Shown: positions 1 to 8,535 of the stretch, piece by piece
Numbering within the stretch: the stretch's first letter is position 1
Layout of the letters: each line of letters begins with the position of its first letter
From: an uncultured Paracoccaceae bacterium
GTDB taxonomy: Bacteria; Pseudomonadota; Alphaproteobacteria; Rhodobacterales; Rhodobacteraceae
Assembly: GCA_947503925.1 (NCBI GenBank)
Contig: CANNFQ010000002.1
Location: 1 to 64,000, forward strand
Direction: 5' to 3'
Length of the DNA: 64,000 bases
Position numbers and translations under genes: made by a program
Notes under the pieces: generated by a model
The model's input: the letters and a program-made list of their open reading frames with translations, nothing else
Databases searched by the model: none
What the model was told of the DNA's origin: nothing

Positions 1-38
1 GATCAGACATGTTAACCGCTCGTTTTTCGAACTGTGAA

Positions 39-335
39 TCACGCAGACAAACGGAAATCAATGGGTCCTGACCCTAGGACTGTTTTGAAATCGGTCTCAC
101 CTGCTTCGATGTCGTAAATGAGTTGCGAAAGACCAGCGCGTCCTTGAATGCTCAATCCGCTTTTGCCAGCATCAGAATAGGTTTGGATTATCTTGTAGCC
201 GCGTTCTTCCGCATATCGCTGGATGGCGTCGGCCTGGTTTTCGGTTGAGTATCGCTGGTGCTCGGTCGACATACGAACGTATTGGGCTGCGTTCCGGCGT
301 TTGTCTCCGTCTGATTTGTTATTTGGCCAACTCAA
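39..335 (-). pseudogene. Serine recombinase (resolvase/invertase family), N-terminal fragment
   Basis: The reading frame gives 98 residues. The first 85 or so match the start of the serine recombinase catalytic domain: AAQYVRMSTEHQRYSTENQ carries the Arg and catalytic Ser region, followed by the typical AIQRYAEERGYKI and DAGKSGLSIQGRAGL. Homology stops at DFKTVL, where the family continues into a V-x-D-x-S-R-W-G-R-F stretch. Here the frame instead runs into unrelated residues and a stop. The gene is therefore cut off before the rest of its catalytic domain and all of its DNA-binding part, and cannot be active as a recombinase. The sequence just past the break may be an insertion-sequence end. 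The fragment marks the edge of an old mobile region. Confidence 0.75.
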
Positions 336-422
336 TGACGTGGCCCTCCATATTCAAATTCGTAATTTTGCGCAGCTGTTCTGCGATTCCTTTCACGAAC
401 TTATCGGAAGGGAGACGGAAAC

Positions 423-803
423 ATGTTTCATAAAAAGGGCAACATCTTTCATGGAGGCAGCCAGGATCTGGTTTCGGCTGTAGAATATCGAGAGGCAGTT
501 AGGTCTGCGCTGACCTATGAACTGGGAGGCGCGGGACGGGCGGCGAAAGCAACGATAAAGTGGACGGGAGTAAGCGAAAGGACAGCAAAGAACTGGATAG
601 CCGGTTCATACGGCCCAAGTGGTGAGCATTTGATTGGTTTGATGAAGCACTCGGATAGTGTGATGGACGTGGTTTTGGAGCTAGCTGGACGTCATGAGAC
701 TTTGGCAATGCAGCGCGTTGAGATCGTGAGACGGGAACTCAGAGAGGTATTGAAGGTATTGGACGCGATCTGTGCTGCTGACGATGCTTCGAGTGAAACC
801 TAG
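423..803 (+). CDS. Small hypothetical protein with a possible HTH region
   Basis: A 126-residue protein divergent from the recombinase fragment. A good ribosome binding site (GGAAGGGAG) sits 8 bases before the ATG. The stretch VSERTAKNWIAGSYGPSG near residues 50-67 looks like a helix-turn-helix turn and recognition helix. The C-terminal third is a charged helix (RVEIVRRELREVLKVL). I do not recognise a named family. Proteins of this size and layout often lie next to recombinases in alphaproteobacterial accessory regions, so a regulatory or plasmid/phage-derived role is possible but is inference only. Confidence 0.6.
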   Translation: MFHKKGNIFHGGSQDLVSAVEYREAVRSALTYELGGAGRAAKATIKWTGVSERTAKNWIAGSYGPSGEHLIGLMKHSDSVMDVVLELAGRHETLAMQRVEIVRRELREVLKVLDAICAADDASSET

Positions 804-1346
804 CGACAAACAAAGCTCATTTCGGTCTGTATGCCTTGTAGCAAGTGACCGAATTTTCACATCTATCGATCGAAAGGGTTTGGATTCTACACGCAGTCAG
901 TGTCGGGCAATGCCGAGGGGAATTTCCAGACGCGAAGACGCGTCAGTTGGTTGAGATTTATTGAGAAATGCCGTGGGTTGGGTGTTGCAGCACTTATTTG
1001 TTCGATGAGTTGCAAGTTACGTGTCGGGAAATGGCAAATTAGATGTCGGCGTTATCAGGAAGCCTCACAAAACAAGGGGGTTCCAGTCGCAAAAAGTGTC
1101 ACCTTATGTGTCGTTCCAGAGATGTGTGGCGTTTCACGTGACATGACCTAAACGTTTCAATAGGTCACTTTAGGCTGGTGATATGAGAAAACGGCCTCGG
1201 ATTTCTTCCGGGGCCTTTCTCTTGTCTAGCGGAGTTGATGAATGGCGATAGCGCTGCTGGTACATCGTGGCCACCAAGAAGTGGAGATGAGTCAGAAACG
1301 TTGAAATTACTAACTTTTCCTGAAGGTGTGTTTCTCATTGCAAAAA
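804..1346. other. Non-coding stretch with short repeats, no supported gene
   Basis: No convincing gene is seen in about 540 bases. The stretch is more AT-rich than its neighbours. It contains several copies of a TGTCG-type word (near 902, 1022, 1043 and 1108) and a perfect 6-base inverted repeat, TGACCT (1144-1149) with AGGTCA (1162-1167). A stand-alone terminator lies at 1193-1227. Short frames in this stretch lack plausible ribosome binding sites and family motifs. It may include recombination-site remnants belonging to the truncated recombinase. Confidence 0.5.
1193..1227 (+). terminator. Rho-independent terminator without an adjacent gene
   Basis: GGCCTCGG (1193-1200) pairs with CCGGGGCC (1208-1215) through one G-U pair, with a 7-base loop, followed by the T-rich TTTCTCTTGTCT. 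The nearest plus-strand gene ends at 803, so it either ends a long 3' tail of that gene or a small untranslated RNA. Confidence 0.6.
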
Positions 1347-1366
1347 TTGGAACGTTCCAGTAGATA
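1338..1366 (+). promoter_or_regulatory. Possible sigma-70-type promoter of the catabolic operon
   Basis: TTGCAA (1338-1343) and TAGATA (1361-1366) are separated by 17 bases. The match to the -10 consensus is weak. The arrangement would put the first palindromic operator inside the spacer and the second across the start of transcription, the usual geometry for repression. Confidence 0.35.
1348..1359. promoter_or_regulatory. LacI-family operator, copy 1
   Basis: TGGAACGTTCCA is a perfect 12-base palindrome with the central CG step typical of LacI-family operators. Its centre is 23 bases, about two helical turns, upstream of that of copy 2. The likely ligand-responsive repressor is the LacI-family protein encoded at 14371-15375. 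Confidence 0.7.
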
Positions 1367-1368
1367 GA

Positions 1369-1384
1369 TTTGGAACGTTCCAAA
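1369..1384. promoter_or_regulatory. LacI-family operator, copy 2
   Basis: TTTGGAACGTTCCAAA is a perfect 16-base palindrome sharing the core TTGGAACGTTCCA with copy 1. It ends 22 bases before the ATG of the CoA-transferase gene, so a bound repressor would block initiation. Confidence 0.75.
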
Positions 1385-1406
1385 ATTGGGGCGCCGGGAG
1401 GGTTAT

Positions 1407-2978
1407 ATGACCAAGGTAGTTCCAGTGGCAGAAGCGGTTTCGCGGATTGAGGACGGTGCCGTGGTCACCGTTTCATCGTCGTCTACTCTGGGCTGCCCGG
1501 ACGCGGTTTTGGCTGCCGTTGGGGCGCGTTTCGATGCCGAAGGTCATCCAAGGGACATCACCTCACTCCATCCGATTGCAGCGGGCGATGTTTATGGCGT
1601 GAAAGGCATGGATCACATCGCGAAAGACGGGCTGTTGGCCCGTGTTTTGGCCGGTTCTTACCCGTCGGGGCCGTCAAGCGTGCAGATGCCCGAGATCTGG
1701 AAGATGATCGTAGAAGACCGTGTCGCGGCCTATAATGTGCCGTCGGGGATCATGTTCGATATGCATCGCGAGGCAGCGGCCCACCGTCCAGGTGTATTGA
1801 CCGAAGTTGGGATTGATACCTTCGTTGATCCAAAGCGGCAGGGCTGTGCGATGAATGAGCGCGGCGCCGCAACCCCTATCGTCGATCGTGTCCAATTTGG
1901 TGGAAAAACATGGCTGCACTTCCCCAATGTGGTGCCCAATGTCGCCATCATCCGCGCCACGACCGCAGATGAGCGAGGCAACCTGACCTATGAGCATGAA
2001 GGAGCCTATCTGGGTGGGTTGGAGCAGGCAATTTGCGTGCGGAATAACGGCGGTCTGGTGATCGCCCAAGTCAAGCGGGTGACCGCGAATGGGTCGCTTC
2101 GACCACATGATGTGCGGGTGCCGGGCCATTTGGTGGATTACGTCGTGGTTGATCCGGACCAGAAGCAGACGACCGAGACGCCTTATGATCCGGCGATTTC
2201 GGGGCAGGTTCTGCGTCCGTGGAACAGTTTTTCACTTGCCGACCATGGCGTTGAGAAGGTCATCGCCCGCCGGGCAGCGCAGGAGTTGCGGCGCGGCATG
2301 ACGGCCAATCTTGGCTTTGGCATCAGTTCCATGGTGCCGCGTATACTGCTCGAAGAAGGGTATCGTGATGCGGTGACCTGGGCCATAGAACAGGGTGCCG
2401 TTGGCGGGGTCCCCCTTACCGGTTTTGCGTTCGGTTGTGCCTCGAATGCGGATGCATATATCCCGTCGCCACAACAGTTCATCTATTTTCAGGGCGCTGG
2501 TTTCGATGTCTCTTTTCTGTCGTTTCTTGAGATCGATGTGGAAGGCAATGTCAATGTCTCAAAGTTGGGTAAAAAACCTTACCTGACAGCCGGTTGCGGC
2601 GGGTTCGTCGATATCACGTCCAAGGCCAAGAAACTCGTGTTCTCAGGCTTGTTCGAGGCCGGCGCAAAGATCAGTCTGTCGGACGATGCGATCAACATTG
2701 AGACCCCTGGCAAGTTCACCAAAATGGTTGACGAAGTCGAGCACGTCACCTTTTCGGGCAAGCGCGCCCGCGAGCAGGGGCAGGACGTAATCTACGTTAC
2801 TGAGCGCTGCGTGATCGCGCTGACAGGCAACGGTCTGGTCGCCACAGAGATCATGCCCGGCATTGATCCGCAGGACCACATCATCGGCGCATCCAAAGGG
2901 CGGGTCCAAGTGGCCGAGAATGCCCGTCTGATGCCCAAAGAGTTGCTTTCGAAATCACCGACGGGGTTGGTCCTATGA
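1407..2978 (+). CDS. Acyl-CoA:carboxylate CoA-transferase (propionate CoA-transferase/YdiF type)
   Basis: This 523-residue protein is a fused alpha-beta CoA-transferase of the family that includes propionate CoA-transferase and YdiF. Such enzymes move CoA from one acyl-CoA to a free carboxylate. The catalytic Glu lies in AIEQGAVGG at about residue 328, matching the position of the active-site Glu in that family. Other family features are the N-terminal VTVSSSSTLGCPDA and the GFGISSMVP loop. ATG 1407 is chosen because GGGAGGG lies just before it; an upstream TTG in frame at 1386 would abut the operator. It is the first gene of a long operon and its stop overlaps the next start by 4 bases. The substrate is unknown. 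Confidence 0.88.
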   Translation: MTKVVPVAEAVSRIEDGAVVTVSSSSTLGCPDAVLAAVGARFDAEGHPRDITSLHPIAAGDVYGVKGMDHIAKDGLLARVLAGSYPSGPSSVQMPEIWKMIVEDRVAAYNVPSGIMFDMHREAAAHRPGVLTEVGIDTFVDPKRQGCAMNERGAATPIVDRVQFGGKTWLHFPNVVPNVAIIRATTADERGNLTYEHEGAYLGGLEQAICVRNNGGLVIAQVKRVTANGSLRPHDVRVPGHLVDYVVVDPDQKQTTETPYDPAISGQVLRPWNSFSLADHGVEKVIARRAAQELRRGMTANLGFGISSMVPRILLEEGYRDAVTWAIEQGAVGGVPLTGFAFGCASNADAYIPSPQQFIYFQGAGFDVSFLSFLEIDVEGNVNVSKLGKKPYLTAGCGGFVDITSKAKKLVFSGLFEAGAKISLSDDAINIETPGKFTKMVDEVEHVTFSGKRAREQGQDVIYVTERCVIALTGNGLVATEIMPGIDPQDHIIGASKGRVQVAENARLMPKELLSKSPTGLVL

Positions 2979-3742
2979 GCGAGATCACCTGCGCATATGA
3001 TGGCAGCGTCGCAGTCCTGACGGTCACCAACGAAGCCAAGCTGAATGCGCTCACCATGGGTATGTTGCATCAGCTTGAAGAACATCTTGCTGCTGTTGAT
3101 CGGAACCGTGACATCGGCGCGGTGATCCTCACCGGCGCAGGGTCGAAGGCGTTTTGTTGCGGGGCAGATATCGCTGAATGGGGCCCGTTGAGCCCCGCCG
3201 ACTTTGCCCAGTTCTGGGTGCGCGAAGGGCACCGGGTGTTCGACCGTTTGGCGGCACTTTCCAAGCCAACGATTGGGGCCGTGAACGGCCATGCGTTTGG
3301 CGGTGGCCTTGAACTTGCGGCTTGTTGTGACATTCGGGTTTTGGCGCCGCGCAGCACGCTGGCGTTGCCGGAGGGCAAGGTTGGCATTGTGCCGGGCTGG
3401 TCTGGCACCCAACGTCTTGCACGATTACTGCCTGAATCTGTCGTGAAAGAAATGGCGCTTTTTGGGCGCCGTATCACGGCCCATAGGGCGCAAGACCTTG
3501 GGTTTGCCGCAGATGTTTCAGACGATCCACTGACTGCCGCCAAGGAGATTGCGGCTTCGATGACGGACATGTCCCCGCGTGCGGGAATGCTCGCCAAGGC
3601 CATGATCCACGGCGCCGTTGGAGAGGACAGAGCCGCTGCAATCGAAGCACTGGCAAGTGCCGCCGCCGCCGCGAGCGATGACCGTGACGAAGGCGTAAAC
3701 GCCTTTCTTGAAAAACGTAACCCAAAATTCACGGGACTTTGA
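2975..3742 (+). CDS. Enoyl-CoA hydratase/isomerase family protein
   Basis: A 255-residue crotonase-fold protein of normal family length. It has the oxyanion-hole segments AFCCGADIAEW and AVNGHAFGGGLELAACCD. The two positions that hold acid residues in hydratases are both acidic: the Glu in GGGLELAACCD and the Glu in LPEGKVGIVPG. It probably hydrates or isomerises the acyl-CoA made by the upstream CoA-transferase, to which it is translationally coupled by an ATGA overlap. The exact reaction (hydration, isomerisation, ring cleavage) cannot be read from the sequence. Confidence 0.88.
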   Translation: MSEITCAYDGSVAVLTVTNEAKLNALTMGMLHQLEEHLAAVDRNRDIGAVILTGAGSKAFCCGADIAEWGPLSPADFAQFWVREGHRVFDRLAALSKPTIGAVNGHAFGGGLELAACCDIRVLAPRSTLALPEGKVGIVPGWSGTQRLARLLPESVVKEMALFGRRITAHRAQDLGFAADVSDDPLTAAKEIAASMTDMSPRAGMLAKAMIHGAVGEDRAAAIEALASAAAAASDDRDEGVNAFLEKRNPKFTGL

Positions 3743-3745
3743 AAA

Positions 3746-5269
3746 ATGGACGATCTGACCATCAACACAGCCACCGAAATCTCCCTGCCCGCGCCCTTTC
3801 TTGGTCGTCATCTGATCGATGGGGAATGGGTTGACGGGGTCGAAACATTTGAACGCGTATCGCCCTCCCACGACTGCGTTGTGAGTGTTTCGGCCAAGGG
3901 CGATGAGGTCGTGACACAGGCTGCGATTGCCGCTGCGCGCAGGGCATTTGATGCGGGCAGTTGGAGCCGGATTTCTGCCAAGGAACGCAGTTCGGTCCTG
4001 CTGAAAGTGGCCGATCTGATCGCAGCCAATGTAGACCGCATCGCCGTGCAAGAGACGCTGGAAAGCGGCAAGCCGATTTCGCAGTCGCGCGGTGAGGTGG
4101 GCGGTGCCGCCGACCTTTGGCGCTATGCCGCTTCTTTGGCTCGAACTTCCCATGGCGACAGCCATAACAGCCTTGGCGCAGACATGCTTGGCGTGGTCGT
4201 CAAAGACCCCATTGGCGTTGTGTCAATTATTACGCCTTGGAATTTCCCATTCTGGATTTTGTCGCAAAAGCTGCCCTTCGCGCTGGCGGCAGGGTGCACG
4301 GTTGTGGTGAAACCGTCCGAGATGACGCCGTCGTCAACGGTAATGATGGGTGAGTTGTTGATCGAAGCGGGCCTTCCCGCAGGTGTGTGCAACATTGTGC
4401 TCGGCCACGGTCAACCTGTGGGCAGCCTGCTGGCGACCCACAAGGACGTAGATATGGTGACGTTCACCGGTTCGACCGCTGTCGGCAAGATGATCACCGA
4501 GGCGTCAGCCGGCACCCTCAAAAAGGTCTCGCTGGAACTGGGCGGTAAAAACCCGCAGGTCATCATGCCCGACGCCGATTTGGAAAACGCCGCCGATGCG
4601 GTGACCTTCGGGGTCTATTTCAACGTTGGGCAATGCTGCAATTCATCAAGCCGGATTATCGTGCACGAGGACATCGCGGAAGATTTCGTTGCCCGTGTCG
4701 TGGCCTTGTCCCGCAAGGTGAAGTTCGGCGATCCGATGGACCCAGATACCCAAGTGGGCGCGATTGTCACGGCGGACCATCAGCGCAAGATCGACGGCTA
4801 TGTGCAGCAGGCCGTTGCCGCTGGGGCAAAGCTTGAGCTTGGCGGCGGGGCGTTATCTGTCGACGGGCTTGGGCCGCAATTTTATCAGCCGACCGTCATC
4901 AGCAATGTGATGCCCGATATGCAAATTGCCCGTGAGGAAGTGTTCGGGCCGGTTCTGACCGTGCTGACGTTTCGGACGCTGGAGGAGGCCATCGCGCTTA
5001 CCAATGACAGTGAATACGGCCTGTCGGCCGGCATCTGGAGCAACGATATCCACACATGTCTTGAGTACGCGCGCCGGGCGGAAGCAGGCACCGTTTGGAC
5101 GAATACCTGGATGGATGGCTATCCGGAACTAGCCTTCGGTGGTGTCAAGCAGTCGGGGCAAGGCCGCGAGATTGGCCGCTACGGATATGACGAATTTCTA
5201 GAGGTGAAATCCCTGGTGATGCGCGTTGGGCGCGATAGCCGGGCACCCTGGGTGGAGGCAAGCGCATGA
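3746..5269 (+). CDS. NAD(P)+-dependent aldehyde dehydrogenase
   Basis: A 507-residue member of the aldehyde dehydrogenase superfamily, similar in layout to betaine aldehyde dehydrogenase. The cofactor and active-site motifs are present: ITPWNFPFW near the NAD site, FTGSTAVGK, the general-base Glu in LELGGKNPQ, and the catalytic Cys in [13 protein letters not shown]. It oxidises an aldehyde to a carboxylic acid, which the CoA-transferase of the same operon could then activate. The gene starts 3 bases after the previous stop. The substrate is not identifiable, but an intermediate from the GMC dehydrogenases encoded downstream is a reasonable guess. Confidence 0.9.
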   Translation: MDDLTINTATEISLPAPFLGRHLIDGEWVDGVETFERVSPSHDCVVSVSAKGDEVVTQAAIAAARRAFDAGSWSRISAKERSSVLLKVADLIAANVDRIAVQETLESGKPISQSRGEVGGAADLWRYAASLARTSHGDSHNSLGADMLGVVVKDPIGVVSIITPWNFPFWILSQKLPFALAAGCTVVVKPSEMTPSSTVMMGELLIEAGLPAGVCNIVLGHGQPVGSLLATHKDVDMVTFTGSTAVGKMITEASAGTLKKVSLELGGKNPQVIMPDADLENAADAVTFGVYFNVGQCCNSSSRIIVHEDIAEDFVARVVALSRKVKFGDPMDPDTQVGAIVTADHQRKIDGYVQQAVAAGAKLELGGGALSVDGLGPQFYQPTVISNVMPDMQIAREEVFGPVLTVLTFRTLEEAIALTNDSEYGLSAGIWSNDIHTCLEYARRAEAGTVWTNTWMDGYPELAFGGVKQSGQGREIGRYGYDEFLEVKSLVMRVGRDSRAPWVEASA

Positions 5270-5310
5270 TCAAAGCGCTTGAAATAAAACGCAAAACGGG
5301 AGGTCTCAAA

Positions 5311-6567
5311 ATGCGTTCTTACATGAAAACAACAGCCATTGCGCTGGCTTTGACTGTCGCTGCTGGTGCAGCAAAGGCAGACGGACACGGCGGTGTGGAA
5401 GTTCTACACTGGTGGACATCTGGCGGCGAAGCTGCCGCACTTAACGTGTTGAAAGGCGATCTTGAAGGTCAAGGTATCGGCTGGACGGATATGCCCGTCG
5501 CCGGCGGCGGCGGTGAGCAGGCGATGACTGTTCTGCGTGCCCGCGTCACAGCAGGCAACGCGCCAACGGCCGTTCAGGGCCTTGGCTTTGACATTATCGA
5601 CTGGGCCAACGAAGGCGCGCTGGCCAACCTCAATGATGTGGCCGCAGCTGAAGGTTGGGATGACGTGATCCCAGCGGCATTGCAGCAATTCGCCAAGGTT
5701 GACGGCGCTTGGGTTTCAGCGCCCGTGAACGTGCATTCGACAAACTGGGTCTGGGCCAACAAGGCTGTTCTGGATGCCAATGGCATTGCCGTTCCGGAAA
5801 CATGGGAAGATTTCGCCGCTGCGCTTGAAACGCTTGCTGCTGCCGGTGTGACCCCGATCGCCCACGGTGGTCAGCCGTGGCAGGATGCTACCGTGTTTGA
5901 CGCCGTCGCCATGTCGGCTCTTGGTCCTGATGGTTATCGAGCAGCCTTCATTGACCTCGACCCGGAGGCACTGGGTTCGGCTGCAATGAAACAGGCGTTT
6001 GACCATATGGCAGTTATCCGCGCCAATGTGGACGAGAACTTCTCGGGCCGTGACTGGAACCTCGCCACAGCGATGGTGATCAACGGTGAGGCTGGTTTCC
6101 AGATGATGGGCGATTGGGCGAAGGGCGAATTCCTGAATGCGGGCAAAGTTCCGGGCGAGGATTTCCTTTGCTTCCGCTTCCCAGGCACGCAGGACCAGGT
6201 CACGTTCAACGCTGACCAATTCATGATGTTCGATCAGGGTGGTGCGGTGTCGACTGAACAGGCGGCACTTGCCTCGGCGATCCTGTCGCCGTCTTTCCAG
6301 TCTGCTTTCAACGTAGTAAAGGGGTCTGTTCCCGCCCGTACGGATGTGTCCGATGCAGATTTTGACGCCTGCGGCAAGCAGGGCATGGCCGACCTCGCGG
6401 CGGCAGCTGAAAGCGGGAACCTGTTTGGCTCCATGGCCCACGGTCACGCCAACGCGGCTGCGGTCAAAAACGCCATGTATGACGTGATCACTGCGCATTT
6501 CAACGGCGAGTTCGACAGCGAAACCGCGATTGACGAACTCGTGACAGCGGTCGAAATCGCCCAGTAA
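5311..6567 (+). CDS. Sugar ABC transporter substrate-binding protein 1
   Basis: This 418-residue periplasmic binding protein belongs to the extracellular solute-binding family 1, close in layout to the glucose/mannose GtsA-type proteins. The signal peptide is [19 protein letters not shown] followed by AAKADG, with cleavage near ALA/KA-D. The mature part begins with [16 protein letters not shown]. Family features include [12 protein letters not shown] and the long conserved [19 protein letters not shown]. The start at 5311 is supported by GGGAGG and by the signal peptide; an in-frame ATG at 5266 would put a charged stretch in front of it. A close paralogue is encoded at 8536-9786 in the same operon. 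A hairpin follows the gene. Confidence 0.92.
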   Translation: MRSYMKTTAIALALTVAAGAAKADGHGGVEVLHWWTSGGEAAALNVLKGDLEGQGIGWTDMPVAGGGGEQAMTVLRARVTAGNAPTAVQGLGFDIIDWANEGALANLNDVAAAEGWDDVIPAALQQFAKVDGAWVSAPVNVHSTNWVWANKAVLDANGIAVPETWEDFAAALETLAAAGVTPIAHGGQPWQDATVFDAVAMSALGPDGYRAAFIDLDPEALGSAAMKQAFDHMAVIRANVDENFSGRDWNLATAMVINGEAGFQMMGDWAKGEFLNAGKVPGEDFLCFRFPGTQDQVTFNADQFMMFDQGGAVSTEQAALASAILSPSFQSAFNVVKGSVPARTDVSDADFDACGKQGMADLAAAAESGNLFGSMAHGHANAAAVKNAMYDVITAHFNGEFDSETAIDELVTAVEIAQ

Positions 6568-6588
6568 CTCTGGCGCCATCTTCCCCGT

Positions 6589-6617
6589 GGTGGGGCTGCA
6601 GTTTTCGCTGCCCCACC
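6589..6617 (+). promoter_or_regulatory. Intercistronic hairpin after binding protein 1
   Basis: GGTGGGGC (6589-6596) pairs perfectly with GCCCCACC (6610-6617) and no T-run follows. Such hairpins between binding-protein and permease genes commonly protect the upstream message from 3' decay, so more binding protein than permease is made. Confidence 0.5.
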
Positions 6618-6656
6618 CATCCACCCGATCAATCGTCAAGCTAGAGGGGGTGCGTT

Positions 6657-7550
6657 ATGGCGTATGCTGTAGACGTGGATCTCAAAACGCGGCTTCAATC
6701 CTGGTTGCCGAAACTGGTGCTTTCACCATCGTTGGCCATGATTTTGGTATTTGTCTACGGATTCATCATCTTCTCGGTCTATCTGTCTTTCACTGACAGC
6801 CGTTTGTTGCCCTCTTACGAATGGGTCGGCTGGGAGAATTACTCCAAGCTCTGGCGTCTCAGCCATTGGAAGATTTCCCTCACGAATATGGGTATTTTTG
6901 CTGCCCTCTATATTTCGATCTGCACCATCCTTGGCCTTAGCCTTGCGATCTTTCTTGATCAGAAAGTCAGGGCTGAGGGTGTGATCCGTACCATCTATCT
7001 TTATCCGATGGCGCTTTCTTTCATCGTCACCGGAACAGCGTGGAAATGGTTCCTTGATCCGGGAATTGGGCTTGAAAACGTCTTGCAAACCTGGGGCTGG
7101 ACCAGTTTCGAATTCGACTGGATCAAGAACCGCGACTTCGCCATTTACACCGTCGTTCTGGCTGCGGTCTGGCAAACGTCAGGCTTTGTGATGGCGATGT
7201 TCCTTGCCGGTTTGCGTGGGATCGACAACGAGATCCTGAAGGCAGCCCAGATGGACGGCGCGTCGAACTGGAATCTTTACCGTCGGATCATCATCCCACA
7301 GTTACGGCCTGCCTTTTTATCAGCGTTTGTGATCCTCAGCCATCTGGCGATCAAGACCTTTGACCTTGTGATTGCATTAACAGGCGGCGGCCCCGGCCGG
7401 GCGACCGAACTGCCAGCCACGTTCATGTATTCCTATACGTTCAGCCGCAATCAGATGGGCATCGGTGCTGCATCGGCCACAATCATGCTGATGACCATTG
7501 CCGCGATAATGATCCCTTATCTTTACGCCGAACTGCGGGAGAAGAAGTAA
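6657..7550 (+). CDS. Sugar ABC transporter permease, first subunit (UgpA/GtsB-like)
   Basis: A 297-residue inner-membrane protein with about six transmembrane segments. The EAA loop that contacts the ATPase is visible as EILKAAQMDGASNWNLYRRIIIPQLRP (shortened reading: AAQMDGASNW then IIIPQLRP). The N-terminal cytoplasmic stretch and the segment LSPSLAMILVFVYGFIIF fit the MalF/UgpA branch of carbohydrate permeases. Its TAA stop shares one base with the ATG of the second permease, indicating coupled synthesis of the heterodimer. Confidence 0.92.
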   Translation: MAYAVDVDLKTRLQSWLPKLVLSPSLAMILVFVYGFIIFSVYLSFTDSRLLPSYEWVGWENYSKLWRLSHWKISLTNMGIFAALYISICTILGLSLAIFLDQKVRAEGVIRTIYLYPMALSFIVTGTAWKWFLDPGIGLENVLQTWGWTSFEFDWIKNRDFAIYTVVLAAVWQTSGFVMAMFLAGLRGIDNEILKAAQMDGASNWNLYRRIIIPQLRPAFLSAFVILSHLAIKTFDLVIALTGGGPGRATELPATFMYSYTFSRNQMGIGAASATIMLMTIAAIMIPYLYAELREKK

Positions 7551-8431
7551 TGTCTGTCGCCACTCAAGACACAGCGATCCGCACAGGTCGTGTGACACGC
7601 ACTCTGATCTACCTGGTGCTGCTGCTGTTCGCACTGTTCTATATGCTGCCGCTATACGTGATGCTGGTGAATTCGGTGAAACCACTTGATGAGATCACCG
7701 GGGGCGGCATGATGAACCTGCCGAAGGTTTTCACGCTGGAACCATGGGCTAAAGCTTGGTCATCTGCCCAGATTGGAGTCGAACCGACTGGCCTAAAGCC
7801 TTATTTCTGGAACTCCATCAAAATGGTGGTCCCTGCTGTGATCATCTCGACTGTGCTGGGCGCGCTCAACGGGTATGTGCTGACGAAATGGCGGTTCCGG
7901 GGCGATACGATCCTGTTTGGCCTTATGCTGTTTGCTTGTTTCATTCCATTTCAGATCGTGCTGATCCCGATGGCGCGGATGCTTGGCCTGATGGGTGTAG
8001 CGGGCACGACCTGGGGGCTGGTGCTGGTGCATGTTGTCTACGGGATCGGGTTTACCACACTCTACTTCCGCAACTACTACGCCGTTTTCCCGACCGAGCT
8101 TATTCGGGCAGCACAAATCGATGGCGCAGGATTCTTCCAGATATTCTGGCGCATTCTGTTGCCGTCCTCTGGCCCGATCGCCGTGGTCTCGATCATCTGG
8201 CAATTCACGAACATCTGGAACGACTTCCTGTTCGGGGCCTCCTTTGCCGGGGCGGACAGTCAGCCGATGACGGTCGCGCTCAACAATCTTGTGCAATCAT
8301 CCACTGGTGTGAAGGAATACAATGTTCACTTTGCCGGCGCGATCCTCGCCGCGCTACCTACTCTTCTCGTTTACATCGTCGCGGGCCGCTATTTTGTGCG
8401 CGGCCTTATGGCAGGCTCAGTGAAGGGGTAA
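7550..8431 (+). CDS. Sugar ABC transporter permease, second subunit (UgpE/GtsC-like)
   Basis: A 293-residue membrane protein of the MalG/UgpE branch with about six transmembrane segments. The EAA loop reads ELIRAAQIDGAGFFQIFW followed by ILLPSSGP. The first segment is LIYLVLLLFALFYMLPLYV. It forms the translocation pore with the preceding permease. The C-terminal RYFVRGLMAGSVKG ending is typical of the family. A 104-base leader containing a hairpin separates it from the second binding-protein gene. Confidence 0.92.
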   Translation: MSVATQDTAIRTGRVTRTLIYLVLLLFALFYMLPLYVMLVNSVKPLDEITGGGMMNLPKVFTLEPWAKAWSSAQIGVEPTGLKPYFWNSIKMVVPAVIISTVLGALNGYVLTKWRFRGDTILFGLMLFACFIPFQIVLIPMARMLGLMGVAGTTWGLVLVHVVYGIGFTTLYFRNYYAVFPTELIRAAQIDGAGFFQIFWRILLPSSGPIAVVSIIWQFTNIWNDFLFGASFAGADSQPMTVALNNLVQSSTGVKEYNVHFAGAILAALPTLLVYIVAGRYFVRGLMAGSVKG

Positions 8432-8441
8432 ATTTCTTGGC

Positions 8442-8474
8442 GGTCGAGGAACGGGTTGGAGCCGTCCCTCGACC
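8442..8474 (+). promoter_or_regulatory. Hairpin in the leader of binding protein 2
   Basis: GGTCGAGG (8442-8449) pairs with CCTCGACC (8467-8474). An inner ACGG/CCGT stem extends it past one mismatch. It lies between the second permease gene and the ATG at 8536 and may affect read-through or message stability; no T-run follows directly. Confidence 0.45.
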
Positions 8475-8535
8475 TAGTCGAAATCGCAAATCATCGGTGC
8501 GTAATCCGATTTCAACTACTGGAGGAATTATACAA

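Noticed and set aside
900..1151. Plus-strand frame of 83 codons before the terminator
   Set aside because: Composition is not protein-like, there is no ribosome binding site, and it covers the short TGTCG repeats.
7756..8535. Long open frame running into the second binding-protein gene from upstream
   Set aside because: It overlaps the second permease gene in another frame, has no family motifs, and the true start with GGAGG and a signal peptide lies at 8536.
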